A stretch of 48,030 nt of DNA from JBGSLA01 sp041740935 (lineage in GTDB: Bacteria > Desulfobacterota > Desulfobaccia > Desulfobaccales > 0-14-0-80-60-11). This document shows positions 41,755-48,030 of the stretch, in pieces. Position 1 is the first letter of the stretch, and each line of letters opens with the position of its first letter. The stretch is from positions 1 to 48,030 of the forward strand of contig JBGSLA010000091.1 in assembly GCA_041740935.1 (NCBI GenBank). The letters run 5' to 3'. The notes beneath the pieces are model-generated. The model ran no database searches and had not been told where the DNA came from. It saw only the letters and a list, made by a program, of their open reading frames with translations. A program made the translations under genes and the position numbers.

Positions 41755-44157
41755 ATGAAAATCGATCTCCACGTTCACTCCAAGTATTCAAAGCGTCCTT
41801 CCCAGTGGGTGCTCCAGAAGCTGGGGTGTCATGAATGCTACACCGAACCCTCGCGGCTCTACGACATCGCCCTGAAGCGCGGCATGGAGTGGGTGACCAT
41901 CACCGACCACAACACCATCGCCGGCTGCCTGGACATCGCCCACCTGCCCAGGACCTTCATCAGCGAGGAAATCACCGCCTATTTCCCCGAGGACCACTGT
42001 AAAATCCATATCCTGGCCTACTGCATCACCGAGGCCCAGCACCGGGACATCCAGAAGTATCGGGAAAATATTTATGAACTGGTGGATTATCTGCGCCAGG
42101 AGGGCATACCCTTTGCTGTGGCCCATCCCCTGTGGTCAGTGAACGGCCGGCTGAGTGTGGCCCATTTTGAAAAGCTGCTCCTGCTGTCCAAAAATTTCGA
42201 AATTAACGGCAGCCGGGACGACCGCCTGAACGTCTATCTCAAGGGCATTTTCGAGGGCCTCACCCCCGAATTCCTGGATCTGCTGGCCGAGAAACACCAT
42301 CTCTATCCGGTGATGCCGGAGCCCTGGATCAAGCATTACACCGGCGGCTCCGACGACCACAGCTCCCTGAACATCGCCCGGCTGCACACCCAGGTGGCCG
42401 GCGCCGCCAGCCCCGAGGAATTTTTCGCAGGGTTGGCCCAGGGCCGCACCCGGGTGCGGGGCCAGGCCTCCACGCCCCTGACCCTGTCCCACACCATCTA
42501 CAGCATCGCCTATCAGTTCTACCGCAGCCGCTACCAACTGGAGCGCTATGACGCAGAGCCCCTGGTGGGCTTTTTGAATCGGGCCCTGCTGGAGGAGGCC
42601 CCCAAACGGAAGTCCTTCTTCCGCCGCCTCTCCCTGCCTCGCCTGGCCGCCAAGGACAGACCATCCGCCCGGCAAAGCACCCTGCTCCAGGCCGTCAAAC
42701 AGGAGGTCCTGGGCTTCATTGCCGAAGACCCAGAGCTGCGGCAGATGATCAAGGCCATGCAGGGCGGCTCCGGGGACATGGAACAGCGATGGTTCGCGCT
42801 CATGGGCCGCATGGCCAATCAGTACCTGTCCCGCTGCACCCGGAATATCCTCGAGGGGGTGTTGCGGGCCAATATCTTTGACCTGTTCCATTCCCTGACG
42901 GCCTCCGGCTCCATGTACCTCCTGGTGGCCCCGTATTTTGCGGCCTATTCCTCCTTTGCCGGGGACCGGACCCTGGGGCGCACCATAGCCGGCCACTTCG
43001 CGGCGGAGACCGACCAGCCCCGGAGCGCCGCCGCCCCCGCGGTGGCCCACTTCACCGACACCTTCATGGAAATCAACGGGGTGGCCCTCACCCTGAAAAA
43101 GCAGGTGGAGGAAGCGGTGCGCCACGGCAAGGCCTACACCGTGGTGAGCTGCGACCCGGAGGGGCGGGACCTGGGGCCGGGGGTGAAAAATTTCCCGCCC
43201 CTGGCTACGCTCGAGCTGCCCGAATACCCGGAAATGAAGCTTTTTCACCCGCCCTTTCTGGAAATGCTGCATTTCTGCTATCATGAAGACTTGACCCATC
43301 TGCACGCCGCCACTCCGGGGCCCATGGGCCTGGCGGCCCTGGCCGCGGCCCGCCTCTTGAAGCTGCCCCTGTTCGCCACTTACCACACGGCCATCCCCCA
43401 ATACGCCGAACACCTCACCGGGGACGCCGGGCTGGTGGATTTCTTGTGGAAATATCTCCTGTGGTTTTACGAACAGGCCGACTGCGTCTTTGTGCCCTCC
43501 CAGAGCACCGCGGCGGAGCTGGCGGCAAAGGGGCTCAGGCCGGACAAACTGCGCCTCACCCCCCGGGGAGTGGACCTGAAGCGCTTCCACCCCGCCAAAC
43601 GCAACGGCTTTCTGGAAAGGCGCCACCACCTCACCCGGGGCTTCAAGCTGCTCTATGTGGGGCGGGTGTCCAAAGAGAAAAATCTGCCACTGCTGACCCG
43701 CACCTTCAAAAACCTTTGCCGGCAACGCCCCGACCTGAACCTCATCGTGGTGGGCGACGGGCCGTATTATGAAGAAATGCAGCGGGAGCTTCAGGGCGCG
43801 CCCGCGGTGTTCACCGGCTACCTCACCGGGGACGACCTGGCCGCGGTGTACGCCTCCTGCGACCTGTTTTTGTTCCCCAGCACCACCGACACCTTCGGGA
43901 ATGTGGTCCTGGAGGCCCAGGCTTCCGGCATCCCGGTGATTGTCAGCGATATGGGGGGCCCCCATGAAAATGTCATTTCCGGGGAGACCGGCTTGGTGGT
44001 GCCGGCCACTGAGGACAGCCTGATCCGGGCTGTGTTGGAATTGGCCGCGGACCCCCTGCGCCTCCGGGAAATGGGCCGGGCCGCCCGGCGCTACGTGGAA
44101 AGCCGGGCTTTCTCCGACGCCTTTTTGGCCACCTGGGAGATGTACGGGGCCGCCTGA
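41755..44157 (+). CDS. PHP-domain-glycosyltransferase (GT4) fusion
   Basis: An 800-residue two-enzyme protein. The N-terminus is a PHP metal-dependent phosphoesterase: MKIDLHVHSKYS carries H6 and H8, then TDHNT, EEITAYF, HILAYC and GGSDDHSS follow. A helical middle region (about 270-430) is not recognised. The C-terminal GT4 glycosyltransferase has a donor domain with KLLYVGRVSKEKNLPLLTR and DTFGNVVLEAQASGIPVI. Together it may attach a sugar and release a phosphate, or process a glycolipid. It follows psd by 42 bp with an AGAGGA ribosome site. Both parts seem complete, so a sequencing fusion is unlikely. Confidence 0.85.
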   Translation: MKIDLHVHSKYSKRPSQWVLQKLGCHECYTEPSRLYDIALKRGMEWVTITDHNTIAGCLDIAHLPRTFISEEITAYFPEDHCKIHILAYCITEAQHRDIQKYRENIYELVDYLRQEGIPFAVAHPLWSVNGRLSVAHFEKLLLLSKNFEINGSRDDRLNVYLKGIFEGLTPEFLDLLAEKHHLYPVMPEPWIKHYTGGSDDHSSLNIARLHTQVAGAASPEEFFAGLAQGRTRVRGQASTPLTLSHTIYSIAYQFYRSRYQLERYDAEPLVGFLNRALLEEAPKRKSFFRRLSLPRLAAKDRPSARQSTLLQAVKQEVLGFIAEDPELRQMIKAMQGGSGDMEQRWFALMGRMANQYLSRCTRNILEGVLRANIFDLFHSLTASGSMYLLVAPYFAAYSSFAGDRTLGRTIAGHFAAETDQPRSAAAPAVAHFTDTFMEINGVALTLKKQVEEAVRHGKAYTVVSCDPEGRDLGPGVKNFPPLATLELPEYPEMKLFHPPFLEMLHFCYHEDLTHLHAATPGPMGLAALAAARLLKLPLFATYHTAIPQYAEHLTGDAGLVDFLWKYLLWFYEQADCVFVPSQSTAAELAAKGLRPDKLRLTPRGVDLKRFHPAKRNGFLERRHHLTRGFKLLYVGRVSKEKNLPLLTRTFKNLCRQRPDLNLIVVGDGPYYEEMQRELQGAPAVFTGYLTGDDLAAVYASCDLFLFPSTTDTFGNVVLEAQASGIPVIVSDMGGPHENVISGETGLVVPATEDSLIRAVLELAADPLRLREMGRAARRYVESRAFSDAFLATWEMYGAA

Positions 44158-44167
44158 GAAATTTGTC

Positions 44168-44193
44168 ACGCCAAGGCGCTAAGACGCCAAGGT
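44168..44193 (+). repeat. CGCCAAGGCGCTAAGACGCCAAGG repeat
   Basis: The bases read CACGCCAAGGCGCTAAGACG then CCAAGG. This short motif is common as a dispersed repeat in bacterial genomes. It directly follows the PHP-glycosyltransferase stop. No terminator is clear. Confidence 0.5.
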
Positions 44194-44459
44194 ACGTCAG
44201 GGTGGTAAATCAAGGGAGGTTTCGGATGATTCCGTTATTTCATGGGCAGGGAAACCCGGCGGCTCCAGGCGGGATGAATCCGGGATTCACTTGTTAGGAC
44301 GATCGCAGGCTACCGTCAAAAGAAGGCCCTGGCGGCGGCCGGTCTGGGGGCTGAGACCGGGAGGCGGGGCGTAATTTTTCTGGCCCACCAGGGCCGCAGA
44401 GGCCGAGGTTTCCGGTTTTTTTCAGTTGCCAAGCCTCTGGAAAAATTTCTGTAAAACAA

Positions 44460-44590
44460 GAGGCTCTGGAAAAAATAATTGATTTTGTTATCCTGAACCA
44501 AGTGAAACATCTCAACCTGTTGAAAATACGAGATTCTTCGCTTCGTTCAGAATGACATTCTCTCCAACCAGTGAATTTGGCAAGAGGCTC
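44460..44590. repeat. 131-bp MITE-like element, copy 3 (reverse orientation)
   Basis: The ends GAGGCTCTGGAAAAA (44460-44474) and GAGCCTCTTGCCAAA (read from 44590 back) are imperfectly inverse. The core is GTTATCCTGAACCAAG ... GCTTCGTTCAGAATGAC (44488-44555). Read in reverse it aligns closely with copy 2 at 24516-24642, including flanks outside the palindrome. A partial duplicate of the left end lies at 44431-44447. Confidence 0.75.
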
Positions 44591-44621
44591 GAAAAGCGAA
44601 AACGAAATTGTGACCCCTGTT

Positions 44622-45623
44622 TCACCCTGCCCCTTTCCCCTGACAAAAAGCCACAAAGCGCCTCAGGCAGACCGGGTCATAGCCGCCCTGAGCGGCCCAG
44701 GCGGTGGACATCAGACGCAGGGCCTGGCGCTCGCTCACCGGCGGCCGCCAGGGGCGCAGGGAGGTCATGGCTTCATAGCTGTCCAGGATGCGCAACATCC
44801 GGGCCAAGGGGTGGATGTCGTCCCCGGCCAGCCCCTGAGGGTAGCCGGAGCCGTTGAGATTCTCATGATGCTGCCTGATCATCAGCAGCACTTCTTCCGG
44901 GAGCCCGGCCCAGGATTCCAGGAGTTCGGCCCCCCGCAGGGGGTGGCCCTTGATTTCCTCCCAGTCCTCATCGCTTAAGGGCGTGGTTTGATGGTAGGTC
45001 TCCTGGGCCCAGGGCATCATGCCCAGGTCGTGAAAGAGCGCGCCCAGGGCCAGGCTCTCCCGCGGTTCCCCTGCAAAACCCTGGCTCGGCGCAAACGCCA
45101 GGGTTAACAGGCAGACATTGAGGCAATGGCTGAAGAGGCCGGAATCGTGCCGCCTAAGCCCCCTGGCCGCGGCCAGGGCATTCCCTGAGGAGTCCAAGCC
45201 GGCGGCCAGGAAGGCGATGAGCCGGCGGGCTCCGGCCAGGCTATCCGGGTTCCGGGCGGTTTCGTGGCAGAAGAAATGCTGGGTAAAAACCAGGAGGGTG
45301 TCGCCCAGGAGCCGGAGGGACGCCGGGGAATCCCCGCCGGGGCCGGTTTCCTTCAGGCGGGACAGCAGGTGGTTCAACACCTCTCCGGCCTCGGCCACCG
45401 CGAAGTGGCCCCAGATTAAATCCCGGACCTGGGGCGGGAAAAGGTGCCCCCGCCGCCAGGTGAGGACAAATTCCCCCGGCACGCCTTCCGAGGCGGTGAA
45501 AATGTGAAAGGGCAGGGGTTTCTTCGGCGTCAGGTAGGCCAACCTCAGGGGGGCCAGGCCCTCTCCGCCTCCGAAAAGCACCACCTCCTCCGGGTCATCA
45601 ACCATCGTCGGCAATATCTGCAT
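44622..45623 (-). CDS. HD-GYP domain protein (probable c-di-GMP phosphodiesterase)
   Basis: HD-GYP motifs occur in the C-terminal half: ALFHDLGMMP (HD) and HHENLNGSGYPQG (HHE...GYP). Such proteins cleave c-di-GMP to GMP. The N-terminal approximately 160 residues are not recognised; the first part looks like a PilZ-type or regulatory domain (VLTWRRGHLFPP). I chose the ATG at 45623 because AAGGAGG lies 5 bp upstream; a GTG 21 bp earlier is less likely. The MinD-like gene is upstream in the same direction but a terminator lies between them. Confidence 0.9.
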   Translation of the reverse strand: MQILPTMVDDPEEVVLFGGGEGLAPLRLAYLTPKKPLPFHIFTASEGVPGEFVLTWRRGHLFPPQVRDLIWGHFAVAEAGEVLNHLLSRLKETGPGGDSPASLRLLGDTLLVFTQHFFCHETARNPDSLAGARRLIAFLAAGLDSSGNALAAARGLRRHDSGLFSHCLNVCLLTLAFAPSQGFAGEPRESLALGALFHDLGMMPWAQETYHQTTPLSDEDWEEIKGHPLRGAELLESWAGLPEEVLLMIRQHHENLNGSGYPQGLAGDDIHPLARMLRILDSYEAMTSLRPWRPPVSERQALRLMSTAWAAQGGYDPVCLRRFVAFCQGKGAG

Positions 45624-45652
45624 GTCGGCCTCCTTGTGTTTCACTGCCTCAC

Positions 45653-45695
45653 AAAAAAAGGGAAGGGAGAAGCCGGCCTGCCTTCCTCCCTTCCC
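45653..45695 (-). terminator. intrinsic terminator after the MinD-like gene
   Basis: On the minus strand GGGAAGGGAG (45695-45686) pairs perfectly over 10 bp with CTCCCTTCCC (45669-45660), with a 16-nt loop. A run of seven T follows (45659-45653). The Shine-Dalgarno and start of the HD-GYP gene lie only about 20-30 bp beyond, so this could either end the MinD unit or act as an attenuator for the HD-GYP gene. Confidence 0.8.
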
Positions 45696-45740
45696 TCAAG
45701 GACGGCGGATTGCCCTCCTCATGCCAAGTCGCAGTCAAAC

Positions 45741-45790
45741 CGCGGCACAGGCTTGCCCGTCTGTGCGGGCGCAGGATAGAACCTGCGGCT
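45741..45790 (+). repeat. degenerate paired-hairpin module
   Basis: CGGCACAGGCTTGCCCGTCT and GCGCAGGATAGAACCTGCGG resemble a worn family B pair, in the gap downstream of the MinD-like gene. Both hairpins are imperfect. Nothing else is recognised in 45696-45869. Confidence 0.4.
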
Positions 45791-45869
45791 GCAAAACCTT
45801 GGACCTTGAAGGCAGCCTGGCGTCAAGCACCCTTGCCCATCCCGTATCGGCAGGGGCGCCGGCTGAGCC

Positions 45870-46877
45870 TTACGCCGGGGCTCGCTGCCAGAAGCGGTCC
45901 CAATCTTCCCGTTCCAGGCCCTCGGAAGCCGGCTGGACCGCGTCCTGAGGCTCCCCGACGGGTTGGCAGGAGAGTTCCAGCACTTTCTGGGCAATAACTC
46001 GCAGATCCCGGGCCGGTTTGCATTCGTCCTTATCCAGGGGAAAGGGGATCATCAGGTTCACCGCGGCTTCCACTGCCAGGTCATGGGAAATATGGCCCAG
46101 AATTTCGGGCTGCAGGGCCAGGTATTTAGAGGCCACCTCCCGGATAATGAGTCCCGACAGGGTATCCCGTTCGCTTTTCACCATATTGACCACCAAAAGG
46201 ATCTGGTAATCCTCCAGGAGCCGGTGCATCCGGGCGTATGACTGGGGGGCCGTGTCCCTGAGGCGGTCGAGAAGGTCTCTGATGGAAGCGACGTCGGCCT
46301 CCGGTCCTTTGTTGTCGGTTTCCCACAACAAATCAAGGACTTCCTCGTCCTTGGCGAATTCCCGGGAGATTTGCCGGTACAGGGCGCTTTTGATGAAGCC
46401 GTAGCCGTTTTGCAGGGAGGTGGCCTGACTGGTGAGGAGGCAGATTTTTCCCAGGGAATAATTGAAGAAATCCAGGGTGTTGAACGAGGTGCCGGCCCCC
46501 AGGTCCAACAGCACCATATCGGCTTCCAGTTCCTCTAGCTGGCTGAGGATGCGGATTTTTTGGGCATAGGTGGGGTTGGCTGCGCCGAGGATGTCGTCCG
46601 CGCCGCAGATCAGACCGATGCCCTTGACGCCGGTCTCGATGATGATATCTTCCAGGCGGGTCACCTTTCTCAGGAGGAAGTCCTCCAGGGTCTGGGACGG
46701 GTAGCGGACCCCCATCAGGGTATGCAGGTTGGCCCCGCCCAGGTCGGCGTCCACCACGACGATCTTGTATCCCAGACGGGCCAGCGAGATGCCCAGCCCC
46801 AAGGTGAAGATGCTTTTGCCGATCCCCCCTTTGCCGCCGCCGATGCTCCATAATTTTTTCTTGATAGTGGTGTTCAT
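45870..46877 (-). CDS. MinD/FlhG-like ParA-family ATPase
   Basis: The deviant Walker A motif is GGGKGGIGKS near residue 12, followed by VVVDADLGGANLHTLMG and VLLDLGAGTS. This pattern fits FlhG/FleN-type MinD ATPases, which set the number and place of flagella or pili at the pole, though the C-terminal amphipathic helix of MinD is not clear. The ATG at 46877 has AGGAG about 6 bp upstream; another ATG two codons earlier has no spacing. It lies 39 bp downstream of the PilZ-like gene, within one cluster. Its partner may be a c-di-GMP-linked surface structure. Confidence 0.85.
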   Translation of the reverse strand: MNTTIKKKLWSIGGGKGGIGKSIFTLGLGISLARLGYKIVVVDADLGGANLHTLMGVRYPSQTLEDFLLRKVTRLEDIIIETGVKGIGLICGADDILGAANPTYAQKIRILSQLEELEADMVLLDLGAGTSFNTLDFFNYSLGKICLLTSQATSLQNGYGFIKSALYRQISREFAKDEEVLDLLWETDNKGPEADVASIRDLLDRLRDTAPQSYARMHRLLEDYQILLVVNMVKSERDTLSGLIIREVASKYLALQPEILGHISHDLAVEAAVNLMIPFPLDKDECKPARDLRVIAQKVLELSCQPVGEPQDAVQPASEGLEREDWDRFWQRAPA

Positions 46878-46916
46878 CTTCATCTCCTGTGAGATTGATT
46901 GGTGAACGGCGTCCGG

Positions 46917-47618
46917 TCACCCCTGAGACCGGGGGGGTCGGTGCATCAGGGACCACACACTTTTGCCGACGATGGTCAGACTGCCGTAGGCGGCCAAAAT
47001 GACGCCGAACAGGCGATAGGAATCAGGCGCCAGCAAGTGAACCGCCAAGCCCGCCGCCACGGCGCCCACCCCCACAAAATAGATGGTATGGTCCGGGGTG
47101 GATTGAGGGTTGGCGGCCGGGGTCTGTTTCCGGGGGGAAAAGATGGGTTCCACCGGCGAGGTCTGGGTTTTTTTGCCGGGACCCGCCTGAGTTGGGGCCA
47201 AGAGCTCGTGTTCTTCGTGGACTGCGTCCCAATGGTCCCAGAGGTTTTTGAGATCCTGGGGATAGGCTCGCAGCTGCTCCTCCAGGGCGCGTCGCACCTT
47301 CAGGTTGGAGCTGCTCAGCTCCAGACCGAACACCATCTCGGGTTCCTCATCGTCCCGGGGACGGGCCCACAAAAGGTTGCCGCGGATTTCCCGGACCTCC
47401 CCGGTGGGCAGGTGAATGATGGAATCCCGGCTGGCAACCTGCTCCCAATTCAGTTCCTGGGGGGCCTGACCGCTGGCCAGGATCACCCCGCGGGCCGACA
47501 GGCTCTTGATCCTGACCGGGAACTGTTGGGAGGGTTCACCCCCCTGGAAGATTTCCAGGGTGAGGGGGAGGGGCGCGTCGGGCCTCCTGTGCTCGCTTGT
47601 CGGACTTGCCGTTACCAT
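46917..47618 (-). CDS. PilZ-like protein with C-terminal membrane segments
   Basis: The N-terminal part resembles a PilZ domain: HRRPDAPLPLTLEIF and FPVRIKSLSARGVILASG fit the RxxxR...(D/N)xSxxG layout, but the key Asp/Asn is Ser and the first arginine motif is incomplete. c-di-GMP binding is therefore uncertain. Two C-terminal hydrophobic segments (FVGVGAVAAGLAVHLLA and FGVILAAYGSLTIVG) anchor it. The ATG at 47618 overlaps the stop of the preceding gene by 7 bp. The MinD-like gene follows by 39 bp. PilZ fold is a guess from pattern only. Confidence 0.6.
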   Translation of the reverse strand: MVTASPTSEHRRPDAPLPLTLEIFQGGEPSQQFPVRIKSLSARGVILASGQAPQELNWEQVASRDSIIHLPTGEVREIRGNLLWARPRDDEEPEMVFGLELSSSNLKVRRALEEQLRAYPQDLKNLWDHWDAVHEEHELLAPTQAGPGKKTQTSPVEPIFSPRKQTPAANPQSTPDHTIYFVGVGAVAAGLAVHLLAPDSYRLFGVILAAYGSLTIVGKSVWSLMHRPPRSQG

Positions 47619-48030
47619 ACTCGCCACCCTTTCTTCCCATTTTTAGAGCTCAGTTGCCGGAAGAAATCCAACTCCCGGGCCCACTGGGCCTCGATTTTAT
47701 CCCGCAGCTGCTTGTTTTCCCGGCCCTGCCCTTTCAGGAAATCCTGCCAGGCCCCGAGCTTGCCCAGCTCATAGATCATGGCCTCGTAACGTCGCCGGTC
47801 CACCACCAGGTGGTCCCGGCCCAGGCGGAAGAGCTCGGACCAGGAATCGAAATAGTCTTCTTTATCCGGTTGTGTCTGACGCTGATAGCCGGCGCCATTG
47901 ACCGGATGCCGCCCGTTGTCGGGCAGCTGCACCCCGGCCGCCGGCTCTCCGGGGGGAGCGCTGGGGTAGCCGGCCACCGGGGGCCATTGGCCGTCGGCGA
48001 TTCCCGGGTCGGACCCCGTCTCCGGGATCC
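47612..48030 (-). CDS. hypothetical protein, 5' end beyond the window
   Basis: The reading frame is open to the window edge, so the start is not seen; a GTG at 47977 is unlikely to be the real start because coding-like sequence continues beyond it. The visible C-terminal 139 or so residues are hydrophilic: a Gly/Pro-rich stretch, then YFDSWSELFRLGRDHLVVDR and a charged helical tail with QLRDKIEAQWARELDFF. No family is recognised. It overlaps the PilZ-like gene by 7 bp and is therefore part of that operon. Confidence 0.6.
   Translation of the reverse strand, partial: IPETGSDPGIADGQWPPVAGYPSAPPGEPAAGVQLPDNGRHPVNGAGYQRQTQPDKEDYFDSWSELFRLGRDHLVVDRRRYEAMIYELGKLGAWQDFLKGQGRENKQLRDKIEAQWARELDFFRQLSSKNGKKGWRVW

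Noticed and set aside
42136..44169. Long antisense reading frame opposite the PHP-GT4 gene
   Set aside because: It is an artefact of high GC third positions; the plus-strand product has clear PHP and GT4 motifs, and the antisense product has none.
1..48030. CRISPR array, tRNA or rRNA genes, insertion sequence or prophage
   Set aside because: No regularly spaced direct repeats, cloverleaf, transposase or phage structural gene was found; repeats are irregular intergenic modules.

Overview
The window is a GC-rich bacterial chromosome segment with dense genes and structured, repeat-filled intergenic DNA. The gene set suggests a free-living anaerobic or microaerophilic member of the Desulfobacterota (former Deltaproteobacteria). 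Evidence for this is the two-subunit class I fumarase, a DsrE-like protein, metK-ahcY, a hopanoid-type glycosyltransferase, the Tad-type TadE/TadG pair under a c-di-GMP riboswitch, and many sensor and c-di-GMP proteins. The placement is an inference from gene content; no rRNA or tRNA gene is visible.

Layout. 0.1-6.8 kb (+): panC-panD behind a strong promoter and a terminator/antiterminator leader; metK-ahcY (methyl cycle); a phosphohexomutase and an M50 site-2-type protease. 6.9-14.7 kb (+): a Cache/HAMP histidine kinase, a stand-alone receiver protein, tilS, a B12-radical SAM protein, then a QatB-like/QatC-like pair. 15.2-19.2 kb (-): a bounded tadE-tadG transcription unit with a c-di-GMP-I riboswitch leader and an intrinsic terminator at its end, then a small protein and a D-Ala-D-Ala carboxypeptidase. 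19.7-26.4 kb (+): a small protein with a DsrE-like protein, PBP1A, fumarase alpha and beta, a GAF-type kinase-like protein and a small coiled-coil protein. 26.6-32.2 kb (-): a small protein, a FAD oxidoreductase translationally coupled to an iron-sulfur flavoprotein, a PAP2-like lipoprotein, LarB and an HpnI-like glycosyltransferase. 32.4-39.7 kb: a HAD hydrolase (+), then comM-cdd, a membrane protein, a DUF4198 protein and a PLP decarboxylase (all -). 40.3-44.2 kb (+): methyltransferase, phosphatidylserine decarboxylase and a PHP-glycosyltransferase fusion. 44.6-48.0 kb (-): an HD-GYP protein, a MinD/FlhG-like ATPase, a PilZ-like membrane protein and a gene running off the window edge.

The most interesting system is the QatB-like/QatC-like pair at 12.35-14.70 kb. 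In known Qat antiphage loci these two sit with an ATPase (QatA) and a TatD-like nuclease (QatD); neither partner is in this window. The QatB-like protein begins Met-Gly-Thr-Ser and the QueC-like partner keeps its PP-loop and all four zinc cysteines, so protein-deazaguanine conjugation is plausible. A mobile-looking 128-bp element starts at the last base pair of the qatB-like stop codon region.

A second theme is c-di-GMP: a riboswitch in front of tadE, plus HD-GYP and PilZ-like proteins 27 kb away. A third is intergenic DNA. Nearly every gap carries modules from a few families: approximately 110-130-bp elements with GAGGCTCTTGC-type inverted ends, a 'GGCTCATGAG...CTGT...TGAAAAG' element with about ten copies, paired-hairpin modules, and a 115-bp element present twice with four mismatches. 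No insertion sequence, transposase, prophage, CRISPR array or tRNA gene was found.
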